A DNA stretch of 37,861 nucleotides. Source: Lachnospiraceae bacterium (GTDB lineage: Bacteria; Bacillota; Clostridia; Lachnospirales; Lachnospiraceae). Position numbers and translations under genes: made by a program. The stretch lies in contig JAFUGT010000119.1 in the NCBI GenBank assembly GCA_017469275.1, positions 1-37,861 on the forward strand. Direction: 5' to 3'. The notes beneath the pieces were generated by a model. The model was not told the origin of the DNA, searched no databases, and saw only the letters and a program-made list of their open reading frames with translations. Below, piece by piece: positions 8,322-16,629 of the stretch (the first letter of the stretch is position 1; each line of letters starts with the position of its first letter).

Positions 8322-9320
8322 CTATTCATCTTTCATAATTCCAAAATGCCTGTATGCCAAGTCCGTTGCAATCCTGCCTTTAGGTGTCCTTGATAACAAT
8401 CCGTTCTTAATCAGATATGGTTCATAGACCTCCTCTATCGTCCCCGGATCTTCTCCTATGGCTGCCGCTAATGTATCGAGTCCAACCGGTTTACCACTGA
8501 ACTTCTCTATTATTGTCATAATAATATTCCTGTCAATCTGATCAAGTCCAAAGGAATCAACCTCTAACTGATCGAGTGCTTTTCTTGCCACATCACCGGT
8601 AATTACACCGTCATAAGATACTTCAGCAAAATCTCTTACTCTCTTTAACAACCGGTTTGCAAGTCTTGGGGTACCCCTTGATCTTCTTGCAATCTCCATT
8701 GCCCCTTCCTCGTCGATGGATATATTAAGTACATCGGAAGATCTGGTAACAATGGTGGCAAGCTCATTAGTAGAATAGAATTCCAGCCGATTAACCACTC
8801 CAAATCTGTCTCTTAGCGGTGCTGTGAGCATACCTGCTCTTGTTGTCGCACCAACCAATGTAAAATGTGGTAAATCAAGCCTTATACTTCTTGCTGCCTG
8901 TCCTTTACCAATCATTATATCTATCGCAAAATCTTCCATCGCCGGATACAAAACTTCTTCGACCTGACGGTTAAGTCTGTGTATTTCATCAATAAAAAGA
9001 ACATCATGTTCATTAAGATTATTAAGTATTGCCGCTAACTCTCCGGGTTTTTCGATAGCAGGACCTGATGTTATCTTGAGATTACTATTCATCTCATTGG
9101 CAATTATAGACGCCATTGTGGTTTTCCCAAGTCCCGGCGGACCATATAACAACACATGATCTAATGCCTCTCCACGATTCTTTGCAGCTTCTATAAACAC
9201 TTTTAAATTATTCTTTGCTTTCTCCTGCCCGATGTAATCTGATAACATTGTAGGACGAAGATTATTCTCTATCTTGACATCCTCCGGCAGTATCTGGGTA
9301 CTTATCATTCTATCTGTCAT
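8322..9320 (-). CDS. ruvB: Holliday junction branch-migration ATPase RuvB
   Basis: The motor of the RuvAB complex that drives branch migration of Holliday junctions. 332 aa, full length. Walker A is GPPGLGKTT (60-68), Walker B DEIH (111-114), sensor 1 GATTR (157-161) and the arginine-finger region LRDRFG (169-174). The C-terminal winged-helix domain ends in the usual [13 protein letters not shown] pattern. ATG 9320 has only a weak upstream purine match (GGA about 13 nt before it), so the start is less certain than the frame. Lies 60 nt downstream of ruvA and 12 nt upstream of zapA. Confidence 0.97.
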   Translation of the reverse strand: MTDRMISTQILPEDVKIENNLRPTMLSDYIGQEKAKNNLKVFIEAAKNRGEALDHVLLYGPPGLGKTTMASIIANEMNSNLKITSGPAIEKPGELAAILNNLNEHDVLFIDEIHRLNRQVEEVLYPAMEDFAIDIMIGKGQAARSIRLDLPHFTLVGATTRAGMLTAPLRDRFGVVNRLEFYSTNELATIVTRSSDVLNISIDEEGAMEIARRSRGTPRLANRLLKRVRDFAEVSYDGVITGDVARKALDQLEVDSFGLDQIDRNIIMTIIEKFSGKPVGLDTLAAAIGEDPGTIEEVYEPYLIKNGLLSRTPKGRIATDLAYRHFGIMKDE

Positions 9321-9380
9321 TATTATTCACATGTCCAATCTATATATTATGATGTTGTCAACTTATATTATATATTCATA

Positions 9381-9995
9381 TTAAAATATCTTTTTCAGTG
9401 CAGCTTTGAGAAGTTTGTCCGAGTTCATTGACTGTGCATCCGGTATCTGTTTGATAGCTTTCATTGCCTCAAATTCCGAATATCCAAGACTTACCAGTGC
9501 AAGAACCGTATCAGATATATTGTCAGGTTTCCCTTCTGTAGCAGCAATGCTTCCCGAATCAGCTTCACCTGAGGCCACAGACATCAAATCGTCATATTTT
9601 AACTTATCTTTGAGTTCCATAATAATACGATTTGCACCTTTATTACCAACTCCGTTAGCCTTGGTTATAGCTTTAGCATCCCCCATCATTACAGCCATTG
9701 ACAATTCTTTGACTGATAATGCCGACAAAATAGATAACGCAACCTTCGGCCCGATTCCATTAACTGATATTAGCAGCTTAAATGTTTCCATTTCTTCAGC
9801 GGTCGGAAAACCATATAGGGATAATTCATCCTCCCTTACATGCAAATATGTATATAGTATAACACTTTGATGTAATTTCCCTATGTCGGCAAGCGCTTTG
9901 CCGGATGTAAATATTCTATAACCGATACCATTATTCTCAACTAATATATATTCGTCAGAGATACCTTCCACTGTTCCTTTCACATAACCGATCAT
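9381..9995 (-). CDS. ruvA: Holliday junction DNA-binding subunit RuvA
   Basis: Binds four-way junctions and loads RuvB. 204 aa with three domains: an N-terminal OB-fold (MIGYVKGTVEGI...HVREDELSLYGF), tandem helix-hairpin-helix motifs (LISVNGIGPKVALSIL and ITKANGVGNKGANRIIMELK), and a flexible acidic linker before the C-terminal RuvB-contact domain (TVLALVSLGYSEFEAMKAI). ATG 9995 has AAGGA 10 nt upstream. It is the first gene of the six-gene operon and has a putative promoter at 10051-10059. Confidence 0.97.
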   Translation of the reverse strand: MIGYVKGTVEGISDEYILVENNGIGYRIFTSGKALADIGKLHQSVILYTYLHVREDELSLYGFPTAEEMETFKLLISVNGIGPKVALSILSALSVKELSMAVMMGDAKAITKANGVGNKGANRIIMELKDKLKYDDLMSVASGEADSGSIAATEGKPDNISDTVLALVSLGYSEFEAMKAIKQIPDAQSMNSDKLLKAALKKIF

Positions 9996-10050
9996 TAATC
10001 AAGTATCCTTTCACATCTTTGATAAAACTATTCAATAATAAATATAAAAC

Positions 10051-10059
10051 AGTATATCA
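10051..10059 (-). promoter_or_regulatory. Putative extended -10 promoter of the ruvA operon
   Basis: On the minus strand TGA-TATACT is an extended -10 element. The -35 position is poor. A start near 10044 would give a leader of about 48 nt. The region is AT-rich and shared with the divergent plus-strand promoter. Confidence 0.4.
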
Positions 10060-10074
10060 CATTTTATCAAAATA

Positions 10075-10083
10075 TGCTATTAT
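10075..10083 (+). promoter_or_regulatory. Putative extended -10 promoter of the YprB-like gene
   Basis: TGC-TATTAT is an extended -10 element on the plus strand, about 54 nt before the chosen start codon. The -35 region is weak. It sits back to back with the ruvA promoter, so the two polymerase sites overlap. Confidence 0.4.
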
Positions 10084-10136
10084 ATTATTTACAAAAACAC
10101 ATCATATTGTATTTTGACTTTTTAAAAGGGATAATT

Positions 10137-11240
10137 ATGAAGATTATAGACTATACACACGAAAATAATAATATAGAACAATACTCCTTATGTTTGAAGC
10201 ATTTATATGATATTCATAGTGGTCGTATACTATATTTCGATATAGAAACTACCGGACTTTCAGCCAGAAACTCTACCTTATATCTAATCGGAGCTTTGTG
10301 GTTTGAAGATAATATGATTTGCATAAGACAATGGTTCAATGAAGACGGATATACAGAAAAAGAAATTATAGAATCATTTAATACTTTTTGCAGTGATTTT
10401 ACTTATCTTGTACATTTTAACGGGACAACCTTTGATGTCCCATATATCAGGGAAAAAGCATTAAAACACAATTTAACCATAGATAATATTGAGAGACTTA
10501 TTCAGATAGATATCTTTAAAGAAATTCGTACTTATAAGAAAATGTTCGGTCTTGAAAACATGAAACAGGTCACAATCGAAAAATTTCTAAAAATCTATCG
10601 TGAAGATACCTATTCCGGCGATGAACTTATCAATGTGTATCAACGCTATGTTGCAAGACCTGATGAAGAACGTGAACATTTATTGCTATTACACAATCAC
10701 GATGACCTAATAGGAATGATTAATATAACTACTATTCTTAATTACAAGATATTATTCGAACGTCCTTTAATCGAATCACATGTAATACATTTTAACGATG
10801 ATAATACCCAAATTGAAATTGATATTATATTCCCAAAGCACATTATCATTCCACAAAGAATATCCTTCACCAACCAATATGGTACATATATCAATGCTTC
10901 GGATAATCAGGCTATTATCATTATACCTGTTATCAAAGATACACTTAAACACTTCTTCAAAGACTATAAGAATTATTACTATCTTCCAGGGGAAGATATG
11001 GCAATTCACAAAAGTGTTTCATCCTATGTGGAACCTGAAAACAGGATAAAGGCTACAAAGAAGAATTGCTATATAAAAAAGACTGATTCATATGTAATAT
11101 GCTTTGATAAAGAATATCCTGAAATATTTATGTTTAACTACTGTGACAAAGTGACCTATCGCACCTGTTCATCATTAATTAATGCCGATGACAATACTCA
11201 GATAAAATATATCCGCGAAACACTATTATCTCTTATATAG
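10137..11240 (+). CDS. YprB-like RNase H-fold 3'-5' exonuclease
   Basis: A DnaQ/RNase H-fold exonuclease of the YprB family, predicted to trim nucleic acid 3' ends with two metal ions. Acidic residues of the DEDD motif are visible: D35 and E37 in YFDIETTG, D100 in HFNGTTFDVPYI, and D189/D190 in HNHDDLIGM. Residues 1-205 form the nuclease domain; residues about 210-367 are a C-terminal extension I do not recognise. The frame is open back to 10074, but ATG 10137 (MKIIDYTHEN) has AAAAGGG 6 nt upstream and is the better start. It is the only confident plus-strand gene in the window, divergent from ruvA and convergent with cheR. The substrate is not known. Confidence 0.85.
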   Translation: MKIIDYTHENNNIEQYSLCLKHLYDIHSGRILYFDIETTGLSARNSTLYLIGALWFEDNMICIRQWFNEDGYTEKEIIESFNTFCSDFTYLVHFNGTTFDVPYIREKALKHNLTIDNIERLIQIDIFKEIRTYKKMFGLENMKQVTIEKFLKIYREDTYSGDELINVYQRYVARPDEEREHLLLLHNHDDLIGMINITTILNYKILFERPLIESHVIHFNDDNTQIEIDIIFPKHIIIPQRISFTNQYGTYINASDNQAIIIIPVIKDTLKHFFKDYKNYYYLPGEDMAIHKSVSSYVEPENRIKATKKNCYIKKTDSYVICFDKEYPEIFMFNYCDKVTYRTCSSLINADDNTQIKYIRETLLSLI

Positions 11241-11275
11241 AATATCATTTATATAGATTAACTTTTAATACATTA

Positions 11276-12052
11276 TCACTTCTTAACATAGAAGAATGAA
11301 TCCATTGAACCGAAGCCTATCTCTTTGGCGTGAACAATCTGCTCTGTATTACCAATGAAAAGGATTCCATCTTTAACTAAAGTATTGTGGAACTTAGTAT
11401 ATACCTCATCTTTTGCCTCATCTGTAAAATAGATTACCACGTTACGACATACGATCATATGCATATTGACCGGATATCTATCCTTTAACAGATTATGCTT
11501 CTTAAATTCCACGCATTTCTTAATATCATCATTGATTATATAATTACCGCCGTCCTGCTTAAAATGCTTAGAAAGAAGGTCCTTGGGAAGCCCCGCAACA
11601 CTTTTGGCGGAATATATTCCCTCTTTTGCAAATGCAATTACATCTTCATCTATATCAGTTGCCAAAATCTTAATCTGGCTTAACGGATAGTGTTTTGAAA
11701 GAATCATTGCTATTGTATATGGTTCATCGCCAGTAGAACATGCAGCACTCCAAATGTTAAGTCTCTTACCAAAATTCTTTTCAAGATATGGCATCATCTG
11801 CTTCTCAAATAACTCCCATTGAGCCGGATTTCTGTAAAACTCTGAAACATTAATAGTGAGATAACTTATAAATGTACGAAGAAGCTCATTGTCCTTCTTC
11901 ATGGCATTATAAAAACTTTCGAAATCTTTATGTCCTTTTCTGGCTATGAGAGATTCGATACGACGTTTCATCTGTCTCTCTTTGTATAATGATAAATTGA
12001 TATCTGTTAATTTGTATACATCTTCTTTAAATTTCTCATAATCATATGCCAT
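11276..12052 (-). CDS. cheR: Chemotaxis methyltransferase CheR
   Basis: Transfers methyl groups from S-adenosylmethionine to glutamates of chemoreceptors. The N-terminal four-helix domain contains the basic MKRRIESLIARKG helix. The SAM-binding motif is WSAACSTGDEPYTIAM and the downstream CRNVVIYF is the family's conserved C-terminal motif. The length of 258 aa is normal, and no pentapeptide tether-binding extension is evident. I chose ATG 12052 (MAYDYEKF), with GAGG 9 nt upstream; the GTG at 12067 that extends the frame overlaps this RBS. No other chemotaxis gene is nearby, so it is a lone cheR. It implies a motile, or formerly motile, organism. It sits just downstream of the rpsA terminator and I see no clear promoter of its own. 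Confidence 0.95.
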   Translation of the reverse strand: MAYDYEKFKEDVYKLTDINLSLYKERQMKRRIESLIARKGHKDFESFYNAMKKDNELLRTFISYLTINVSEFYRNPAQWELFEKQMMPYLEKNFGKRLNIWSAACSTGDEPYTIAMILSKHYPLSQIKILATDIDEDVIAFAKEGIYSAKSVAGLPKDLLSKHFKQDGGNYIINDDIKKCVEFKKHNLLKDRYPVNMHMIVCRNVVIYFTDEAKDEVYTKFHNTLVKDGILFIGNTEQIVHAKEIGFGSMDSFFYVKK

Positions 12053-12090
12053 ATTTATATACCTCACTTAAATAATTATTATGCTATCTT

Positions 12091-12122
12091 TTAAAATGCC
12101 CCATCTTATAAAAGATGGGGCA
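12091..12122 (-). terminator. Terminator of the BaiN-cmk-ispH/rpsA operon
   Basis: An 11-bp stem, with GCCCCATCTT (12098-12107) paired with AAGATGGGGC (12112-12121) and an outer T-A pair, closes a 4-nt loop. TTTT follows on the minus strand. It lies 26 nt past the ispH/rpsA stop codon. Confidence 0.9.
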
Positions 12123-12147
12123 ATAATGATTAAAATAAAGAATATTA

Positions 12148-14253
12148 TTATTCTTCAGATGTTTCTTCTTTCTCCTCAGCAGGTGCCTCTTCTGCTTCTT
12201 CAGCAGCAGTTTCCTCTGCACCTTCTGCAGATGCCTCTTCTGCTTCTTCAGTAGCGACCTCCTCAACTTCTGTGGCAGCAGCTTCTTCTGCCTCTGTAGC
12301 AGGTGCCTCCTCTACGGGAGCTTCGTCAACATAAGCATCTTCATCTTCTGCAGGAACTTCCTCTACTTCAGGAAGAAGTGCCTTCATGCTAAGACTGATC
12401 TTTCTCTCTTCCGGCTTAAAGTCAACAACTTTAACTTCAATCTCCTGTCCTACAGAAAGAACACTTGACGGCTTATCAATACGTTCTCTTGAAATCTGAG
12501 ACACATGAAGTAACGCATCAACACCCGGCTCTAATTCAACAAATGCACCAAAATCTGTCATTCTGGCAACACGACCTGTAACCACATTGCCTATAGCATA
12601 TTTGTCAGCTGCCGTAAGCCATGGATTTGAATCTTCAAACTTGAGAGAAAGTGCAATCTTCTCACCTTGAATATCCTTAATAAATGCTTTGACATTATCA
12701 CCAACTTTGAAAAGTTTCTTAGGATTGTCAACTCTTCCCCATGACATCTCAGATATATGAAGAAGACCATCTGCTCCTCCAAGATCTATAAATGCACCGA
12801 AATCAGTAACATTCTTAACAGAACCTTCTACTGTATCGCCAACATTAATTCTTGCAAATAATGCTTCTTTGGCAGCTTTCTTCTCTGCTTCAATAAGAAT
12901 CTTACGATTACCAATGATTCTTCTCTTTCTGGGATTGAACTCAGTCAACTTAAATTCAATCTCCTGATCCTTATACTTAGTAAGATCCTTCTCATAAGTA
13001 TCTGAAACAAGGCTGGCAGGAATGAATACTCTTGCTTCACCAACGGTAACTCCAAGACCACCGTCAACAACCTGAGTAACAACTCCCTTTAATACTTCCT
13101 CATTGTTAAATGCTGCCTCTAACTCCTCGTTAGCCTTCTCAGCAGCTACACGCTTAACAGAAAGAAGAACCTGTCCGTCACCATCGTTTGTTTTGATAAC
13201 CTTTGCTTCAATTACATCATCAACATGAACTTTGTCCTTCAAAACCACATTAGGATCATTAGAGAATTCACTCTTTGTAATAATTCCGTCTGCTTTGTAG
13301 TTGATATTAAGAATAACTTCATCGTCCTTAACATCAATAACTGTTCCTTTCACAATCTTGCCGGGACTTACTCTGTTATCCTCCGCAAAACTGTCTTCTA
13401 ACATTTTTCCAAATTCATCTGCCATGCTACCATGAACCTCCTTAATAATATGATGTGGGGTAGACGCCCCTGCTGTAATACCTACCCTATCAACGGATTT
13501 CAAAGTAGCTAAATCCAAGTCATCGAGTGTCTGAATATAGTAAGTATTTGCACATTCTTTTTTGCTAATGTCATACAGCTTCTGTGTGTTAGAACTGTTT
13601 CTCCCGCCAATGACAATCATAGCATCTACCTGTGCTGCAATCTCCCTGGCTTCTTTCTGCCTAACTGCTGTTGCATTACAGATAGTGTTATAGATAGTTG
13701 TATTATAACCTTTTTCCTTAAAAATATCAACTATCTTATTGAAATTATTGTGATTAAATGTAGTTTGAGCCACTATTGATAAATCTGTATCATTATCAAT
13801 ATTATAATTCATAGCATCTTCAACATTTTCCAATACAACGGGAGAACTATTGCACCATCCGCATATAGCCTGCACTTCAGGGTGTTCTTTACTTCCAATA
13901 ATAACTATCTGTCTACCTTCCCTGCTATCTTTATCGACAATATTATGAATTTTCTTAACAAATGGACATGTGGCATCTACTAATTCGAGATTTTTTTCCT
14001 TTATAATATCATATATATGCCTGTCTACGCCATGTGATCTTATCACAACTGTTCCGGACTTAAGCGCTTTTAGTTCTTCTTCACTGTTAAGAGTCTTAAC
14101 TCCTTTTGACTCAAGATCCTTGACAACTTCTTCATTGTGAATTATGGGACCATATGTATATACATTACCTTTGCCCGTTTGTTCATATACAGTGTCAACT
14201 GCACGTTTAACACCGAAGCAGAATCCGGCAGTTTTCGCAAGTATAACTTCCAT
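12148..14253 (-). CDS. ispH: IspH (HMBPP reductase) fused to ribosomal protein S1
   Basis: One 701-aa polypeptide with two functions. Residues 1-285 are IspH/LytB, the last enzyme of the MEP isoprenoid pathway. Its [4Fe-4S] ligands C12, C96 and C192 are present, as are the substrate-binding histidines in IIHN, RSHG and KEHPEV and the Thr in VAQTTF. Residues about 300-625 contain four S1 RNA-binding domains; the third and fourth (VTDFGAFIDLGGADGLLHIS and MTDFGAFVELEPGVDALLHVS) are the clearest. Residues 630-701 are an acidic Glu/Ala-rich tail of short repeats. The fusion is known in many Clostridia, where the S1 half is thought to act in mRNA binding at the ribosome. ATG 14253 has AAGGAG upstream, and cmk lies 35 nt ahead in the same operon. 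A symbol for the second half would be rpsA. Confidence 0.96.
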   Translation of the reverse strand: MEVILAKTAGFCFGVKRAVDTVYEQTGKGNVYTYGPIIHNEEVVKDLESKGVKTLNSEEELKALKSGTVVIRSHGVDRHIYDIIKEKNLELVDATCPFVKKIHNIVDKDSREGRQIVIIGSKEHPEVQAICGWCNSSPVVLENVEDAMNYNIDNDTDLSIVAQTTFNHNNFNKIVDIFKEKGYNTTIYNTICNATAVRQKEAREIAAQVDAMIVIGGRNSSNTQKLYDISKKECANTYYIQTLDDLDLATLKSVDRVGITAGASTPHHIIKEVHGSMADEFGKMLEDSFAEDNRVSPGKIVKGTVIDVKDDEVILNINYKADGIITKSEFSNDPNVVLKDKVHVDDVIEAKVIKTNDGDGQVLLSVKRVAAEKANEELEAAFNNEEVLKGVVTQVVDGGLGVTVGEARVFIPASLVSDTYEKDLTKYKDQEIEFKLTEFNPRKRRIIGNRKILIEAEKKAAKEALFARINVGDTVEGSVKNVTDFGAFIDLGGADGLLHISEMSWGRVDNPKKLFKVGDNVKAFIKDIQGEKIALSLKFEDSNPWLTAADKYAIGNVVTGRVARMTDFGAFVELEPGVDALLHVSQISRERIDKPSSVLSVGQEIEVKVVDFKPEERKISLSMKALLPEVEEVPAEDEDAYVDEAPVEEAPATEAEEAAATEVEEVATEEAEEASAEGAEETAAEEAEEAPAEEKEETSEE

Positions 14254-14288
14254 CTTTGTATGCTCTCCTTATCTCAGACATATAATCA

Positions 14289-14942
14289 TTATTTTACATT
14301 ATCGAGAATTGCACTCACAACTTCCTCAATCGACATATTAGAACTATCAATAAGCACTGCGTCATCAGCCTGTTTAAGAGGTGCTATATCTCGGTTCATA
14401 TCCCGTTCGTCACGCTCGATTATATCGGCTTTGATTTTATCAAAATCAGCAGATTCACCCTTTTCAATCAATTCCTTATAACGACGATTGGCACGTTCAT
14501 CGGCAGAAGCTGTAAGATAAATCTTAGTCTCAGCATTTGGAAGTACATTGGTTCCTATGTCCCTTCCGTCCATTACCACATTATATTCTACCGCCATATT
14601 ACGCTGAATATCCAAAAGTGCAGCCCGGACAGGTGCTTTTGCAGATGACTTTGAAGCCATATCTCCGGTTTCTTCATTTCTTAGATAAGGGGTAACATTT
14701 TCCCCATTCATATAAACCTGTTGAATACCATTCTCATACTTAATTGCAATTTTCATTTTCGAACATGCATCCGATAAAGCCTTCTCATCTTCTATATCTA
14801 CATTTTTCCGCACAAGTTCATACGCTATTGCCCGATACATTGCACCCGTATCAACATAGATATAATCAAGTTTCTTTGCTACTAATTTGGCTATTGTGCT
14901 TTTCCCTGCACCTGCAGGACCATCGATTGCTATACTCGCCAT
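14289..14942 (-). CDS. cmk: (d)CMP kinase
   Basis: Phosphorylates CMP and dCMP to the diphosphates for nucleic acid and lipid precursor synthesis. The P-loop is GPAGAGKST (about residues 8-16). GRDIGTNVLPNAETKIYLTA is the conserved nucleotide-binding segment, and the basic lid sequence ERANRRYKE follows. 217 aa is the usual length. ATG 14942 has GGAGG 7 nt upstream. The order cmk then ispH/rpsA is conserved in Clostridia. Confidence 0.97.
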   Translation of the reverse strand: MASIAIDGPAGAGKSTIAKLVAKKLDYIYVDTGAMYRAIAYELVRKNVDIEDEKALSDACSKMKIAIKYENGIQQVYMNGENVTPYLRNEETGDMASKSSAKAPVRAALLDIQRNMAVEYNVVMDGRDIGTNVLPNAETKIYLTASADERANRRYKELIEKGESADFDKIKADIIERDERDMNRDIAPLKQADDAVLIDSSNMSIEEVVSAILDNVK

Positions 14943-14960
14943 TTTTATGCCTCCATTTAA

Positions 14961-15065
14961 TTATTTTTTATTCAAACCTGAACTTAACGCATCATTAGTA
15001 TCCGGTTCTAAGGATTCAGGTTCATCCACTTTAGGTTGTTCAAGATATTTTACATTTGCAAACAT
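14961..15065 (-). CDS. Possible 34-aa acidic small protein upstream of cmk
   Basis: A short frame fills most of the gap between the flavoprotein gene and cmk. It starts MFANVKYLEQPKVDEP and ends SSGLNKK, rich in Glu, Asp, Pro and Lys, without a membrane segment. The codons look like those of its neighbours, but no convincing Shine-Dalgarno sequence precedes ATG 15065. It could be a real microprotein, a remnant of a gene, or chance. I do not recognise it. Confidence 0.3.
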   Translation of the reverse strand: MFANVKYLEQPKVDEPESLEPDTNDALSSGLNKK

Positions 15066-15084
15066 AGTTCTGTCAATAATACAA

Positions 15085-16431
15085 TTATTTCGAAATCCCT
15101 GCAAGATATGCTGTTGACCATGCTACTTGAAGATTAAATCCCCCTGTGAGAGCATCTACATCAATAACCTCTCCTGCAAAATATAGTCCTTTTACAATCT
15201 TTGATTCCATTGTTTTAGGCTCAATCTCTTTGACACTAACGCCACCTTTTGTAACTATGGCTTCATCCCATCCGCGAAGACCGGTCACATGCATTTTAAG
15301 ATTTTTAACTGTTTCACCGAGTATTCTTCTTTCCTCTTTGGTAATTTCTGAAATCTTCTTTTCACCAGCTATTCCGGAGCACTCAACAATCACAGGAATC
15401 AACGACTTTAGCAAAAGCTTCTCAAGTCCGTTATTTAACTGTCTGTTTCTAAACATTTCAAAATCACGAAGTATTCTATCATCAAGCTGTTTCTCTGACA
15501 AAGCAGGTTTCAAATCTATTGATAAAACAATATCTTTTCCCAGATATTTGTGTATAGATGCACTTGCTTTGATAACCATGGGACCACTTACTCCAAAATG
15601 GGTAAACAACATCTCGCCAAAATCATTAAAAATTTTTTTCTCTTTCCCTTTATCGTCCTTAACAAAAATCTCCATACCCACATTCTTAAGTGATACTCCC
15701 ATCAAATCTTTGCACCATTTTTCTTTCACTTCAAATGGTACCAAAGACGGCTTAAGATCAACAATTAGATGACCGGCATCTTTTGCAAAACGATATCCCG
15801 AATCGCTTGCCCCGGTACGAGGATAGGAAATGCCTCCGGTCGCAATTATAACTTTATCCGCTGTTAATTTGTATGTTTTTCTTTTATTTGTACTTTTACC
15901 GTTCCCATCATTATTACATATATTTTTATTATCTATATCATTATTTTTTTGTGAATTGCGAATGTTTACGTTACTATTTGTCATTTCGTGAACACAGACA
16001 CCACCCACAACATTATTATCTATTACAAGCTCATCTACTTTTGTATTGAGCCTGATGTCCACATTTAATCTTCGAAGTTCTTTTTCCAGTACCTTTATAA
16101 CGTCAGAAGAATGATCGGATGCAGGGAACACGCGATTGCCTCTCTCCACTTTATACCTTAGACCCAATTCCTCAAAAAAATCCATGACCTGTTTATTAGA
16201 AAAAGAATAAAAAGGGCTATACATAAACTTCGGATTAGACACAACATTACCAAAAAAATCTTCCAATTCGCAAGCATTAGTAAAATTACATCTTCCCTTT
16301 CCTGTAATAAAAAGTTTCTTACCCATCTTCTCATTCTGTTCAATCAATATTACGTTGTTATTATTTCTGGCAGACCATATTGCTGCCATCATTCCGGCGG
16401 CACCTCCACCAATTACAATTACTTTACTCAA
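15085..16431 (-). CDS. BaiN/HI0933-family NAD(P)/FAD-dependent oxidoreductase
   Basis: A soluble flavoprotein of 448 aa. The N-terminal FAD-binding motif is VIVIGGGAAGMMAA, followed by the family hallmark GKKLFITGKGRCNFTN. The second conserved block is TGGISYPRTGASDSGY, and the C-terminal block is GLYFAGEVIDVDALTGGFNLQ. BaiN itself acts in bile-acid metabolism, but most family members have no known substrate, so no reaction is claimed. The start is a TTG at 16431 with GAGG 7 nt upstream. Residues about 150-180 are an Asn/Asp/Lys-rich low-complexity insertion in the middle domain. First gene of the operon that continues into cmk and ispH/rpsA, driven by the promoter at 16484-16512. Confidence 0.92.
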   Translation of the reverse strand: MSKVIVIGGGAAGMMAAIWSARNNNNVILIEQNEKMGKKLFITGKGRCNFTNACELEDFFGNVVSNPKFMYSPFYSFSNKQVMDFFEELGLRYKVERGNRVFPASDHSSDVIKVLEKELRRLNVDIRLNTKVDELVIDNNVVGGVCVHEMTNSNVNIRNSQKNNDIDNKNICNNDGNGKSTNKRKTYKLTADKVIIATGGISYPRTGASDSGYRFAKDAGHLIVDLKPSLVPFEVKEKWCKDLMGVSLKNVGMEIFVKDDKGKEKKIFNDFGEMLFTHFGVSGPMVIKASASIHKYLGKDIVLSIDLKPALSEKQLDDRILRDFEMFRNRQLNNGLEKLLLKSLIPVIVECSGIAGEKKISEITKEERRILGETVKNLKMHVTGLRGWDEAIVTKGGVSVKEIEPKTMESKIVKGLYFAGEVIDVDALTGGFNLQVAWSTAYLAGISK

Positions 16432-16483
16432 TAATATACCTCAACTATCATTATATACATTTATGAATTTTGATACCTATAGT

Positions 16484-16512
16484 ATTTTAATATTTTTTCC
16501 TCTTTCTGTCAA
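16484..16512 (-). promoter_or_regulatory. Promoter of the BaiN-cmk-ispH/rpsA operon
   Basis: On the minus strand a perfect TTGACA (16507-16512), a 17-nt spacer and TAAAAT (16484-16489). The leader to the TTG start is about 45 nt. The -35 box overlaps the end of the T-run of the terminator that closes the upstream decarboxylase operon. Confidence 0.8.
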
Positions 16513-16570
16513 AAAATTATAAAAAAGCGAAACACCAATAAGCATCTTTCAACTAATCAGCGTTTCGCTT
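16511..16570 (-). terminator. Terminator of the decarboxylase operon
   Basis: AAGCGAAAC (16525-16533) pairs with GTTTCGCTT (16562-16570) across a 28-nt loop. On the minus strand the stem runs into TTTTTTATAATTTTTT. It lies about 60 nt past the stop of the last decarboxylase gene. Confidence 0.8.
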
Positions 16571-16629
16571 AATCTTAAACTATAAAAACTACCGGTTTCT
16601 CATTATTATAAACCTATAATTTCTCTAAA

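Noticed and set aside
9356-9361. Perfect TTGACA on the minus strand in the ruvA-ruvB gap
   Set aside because: No -10-like hexamer lies 16-18 nt downstream, so it is not a supported promoter.
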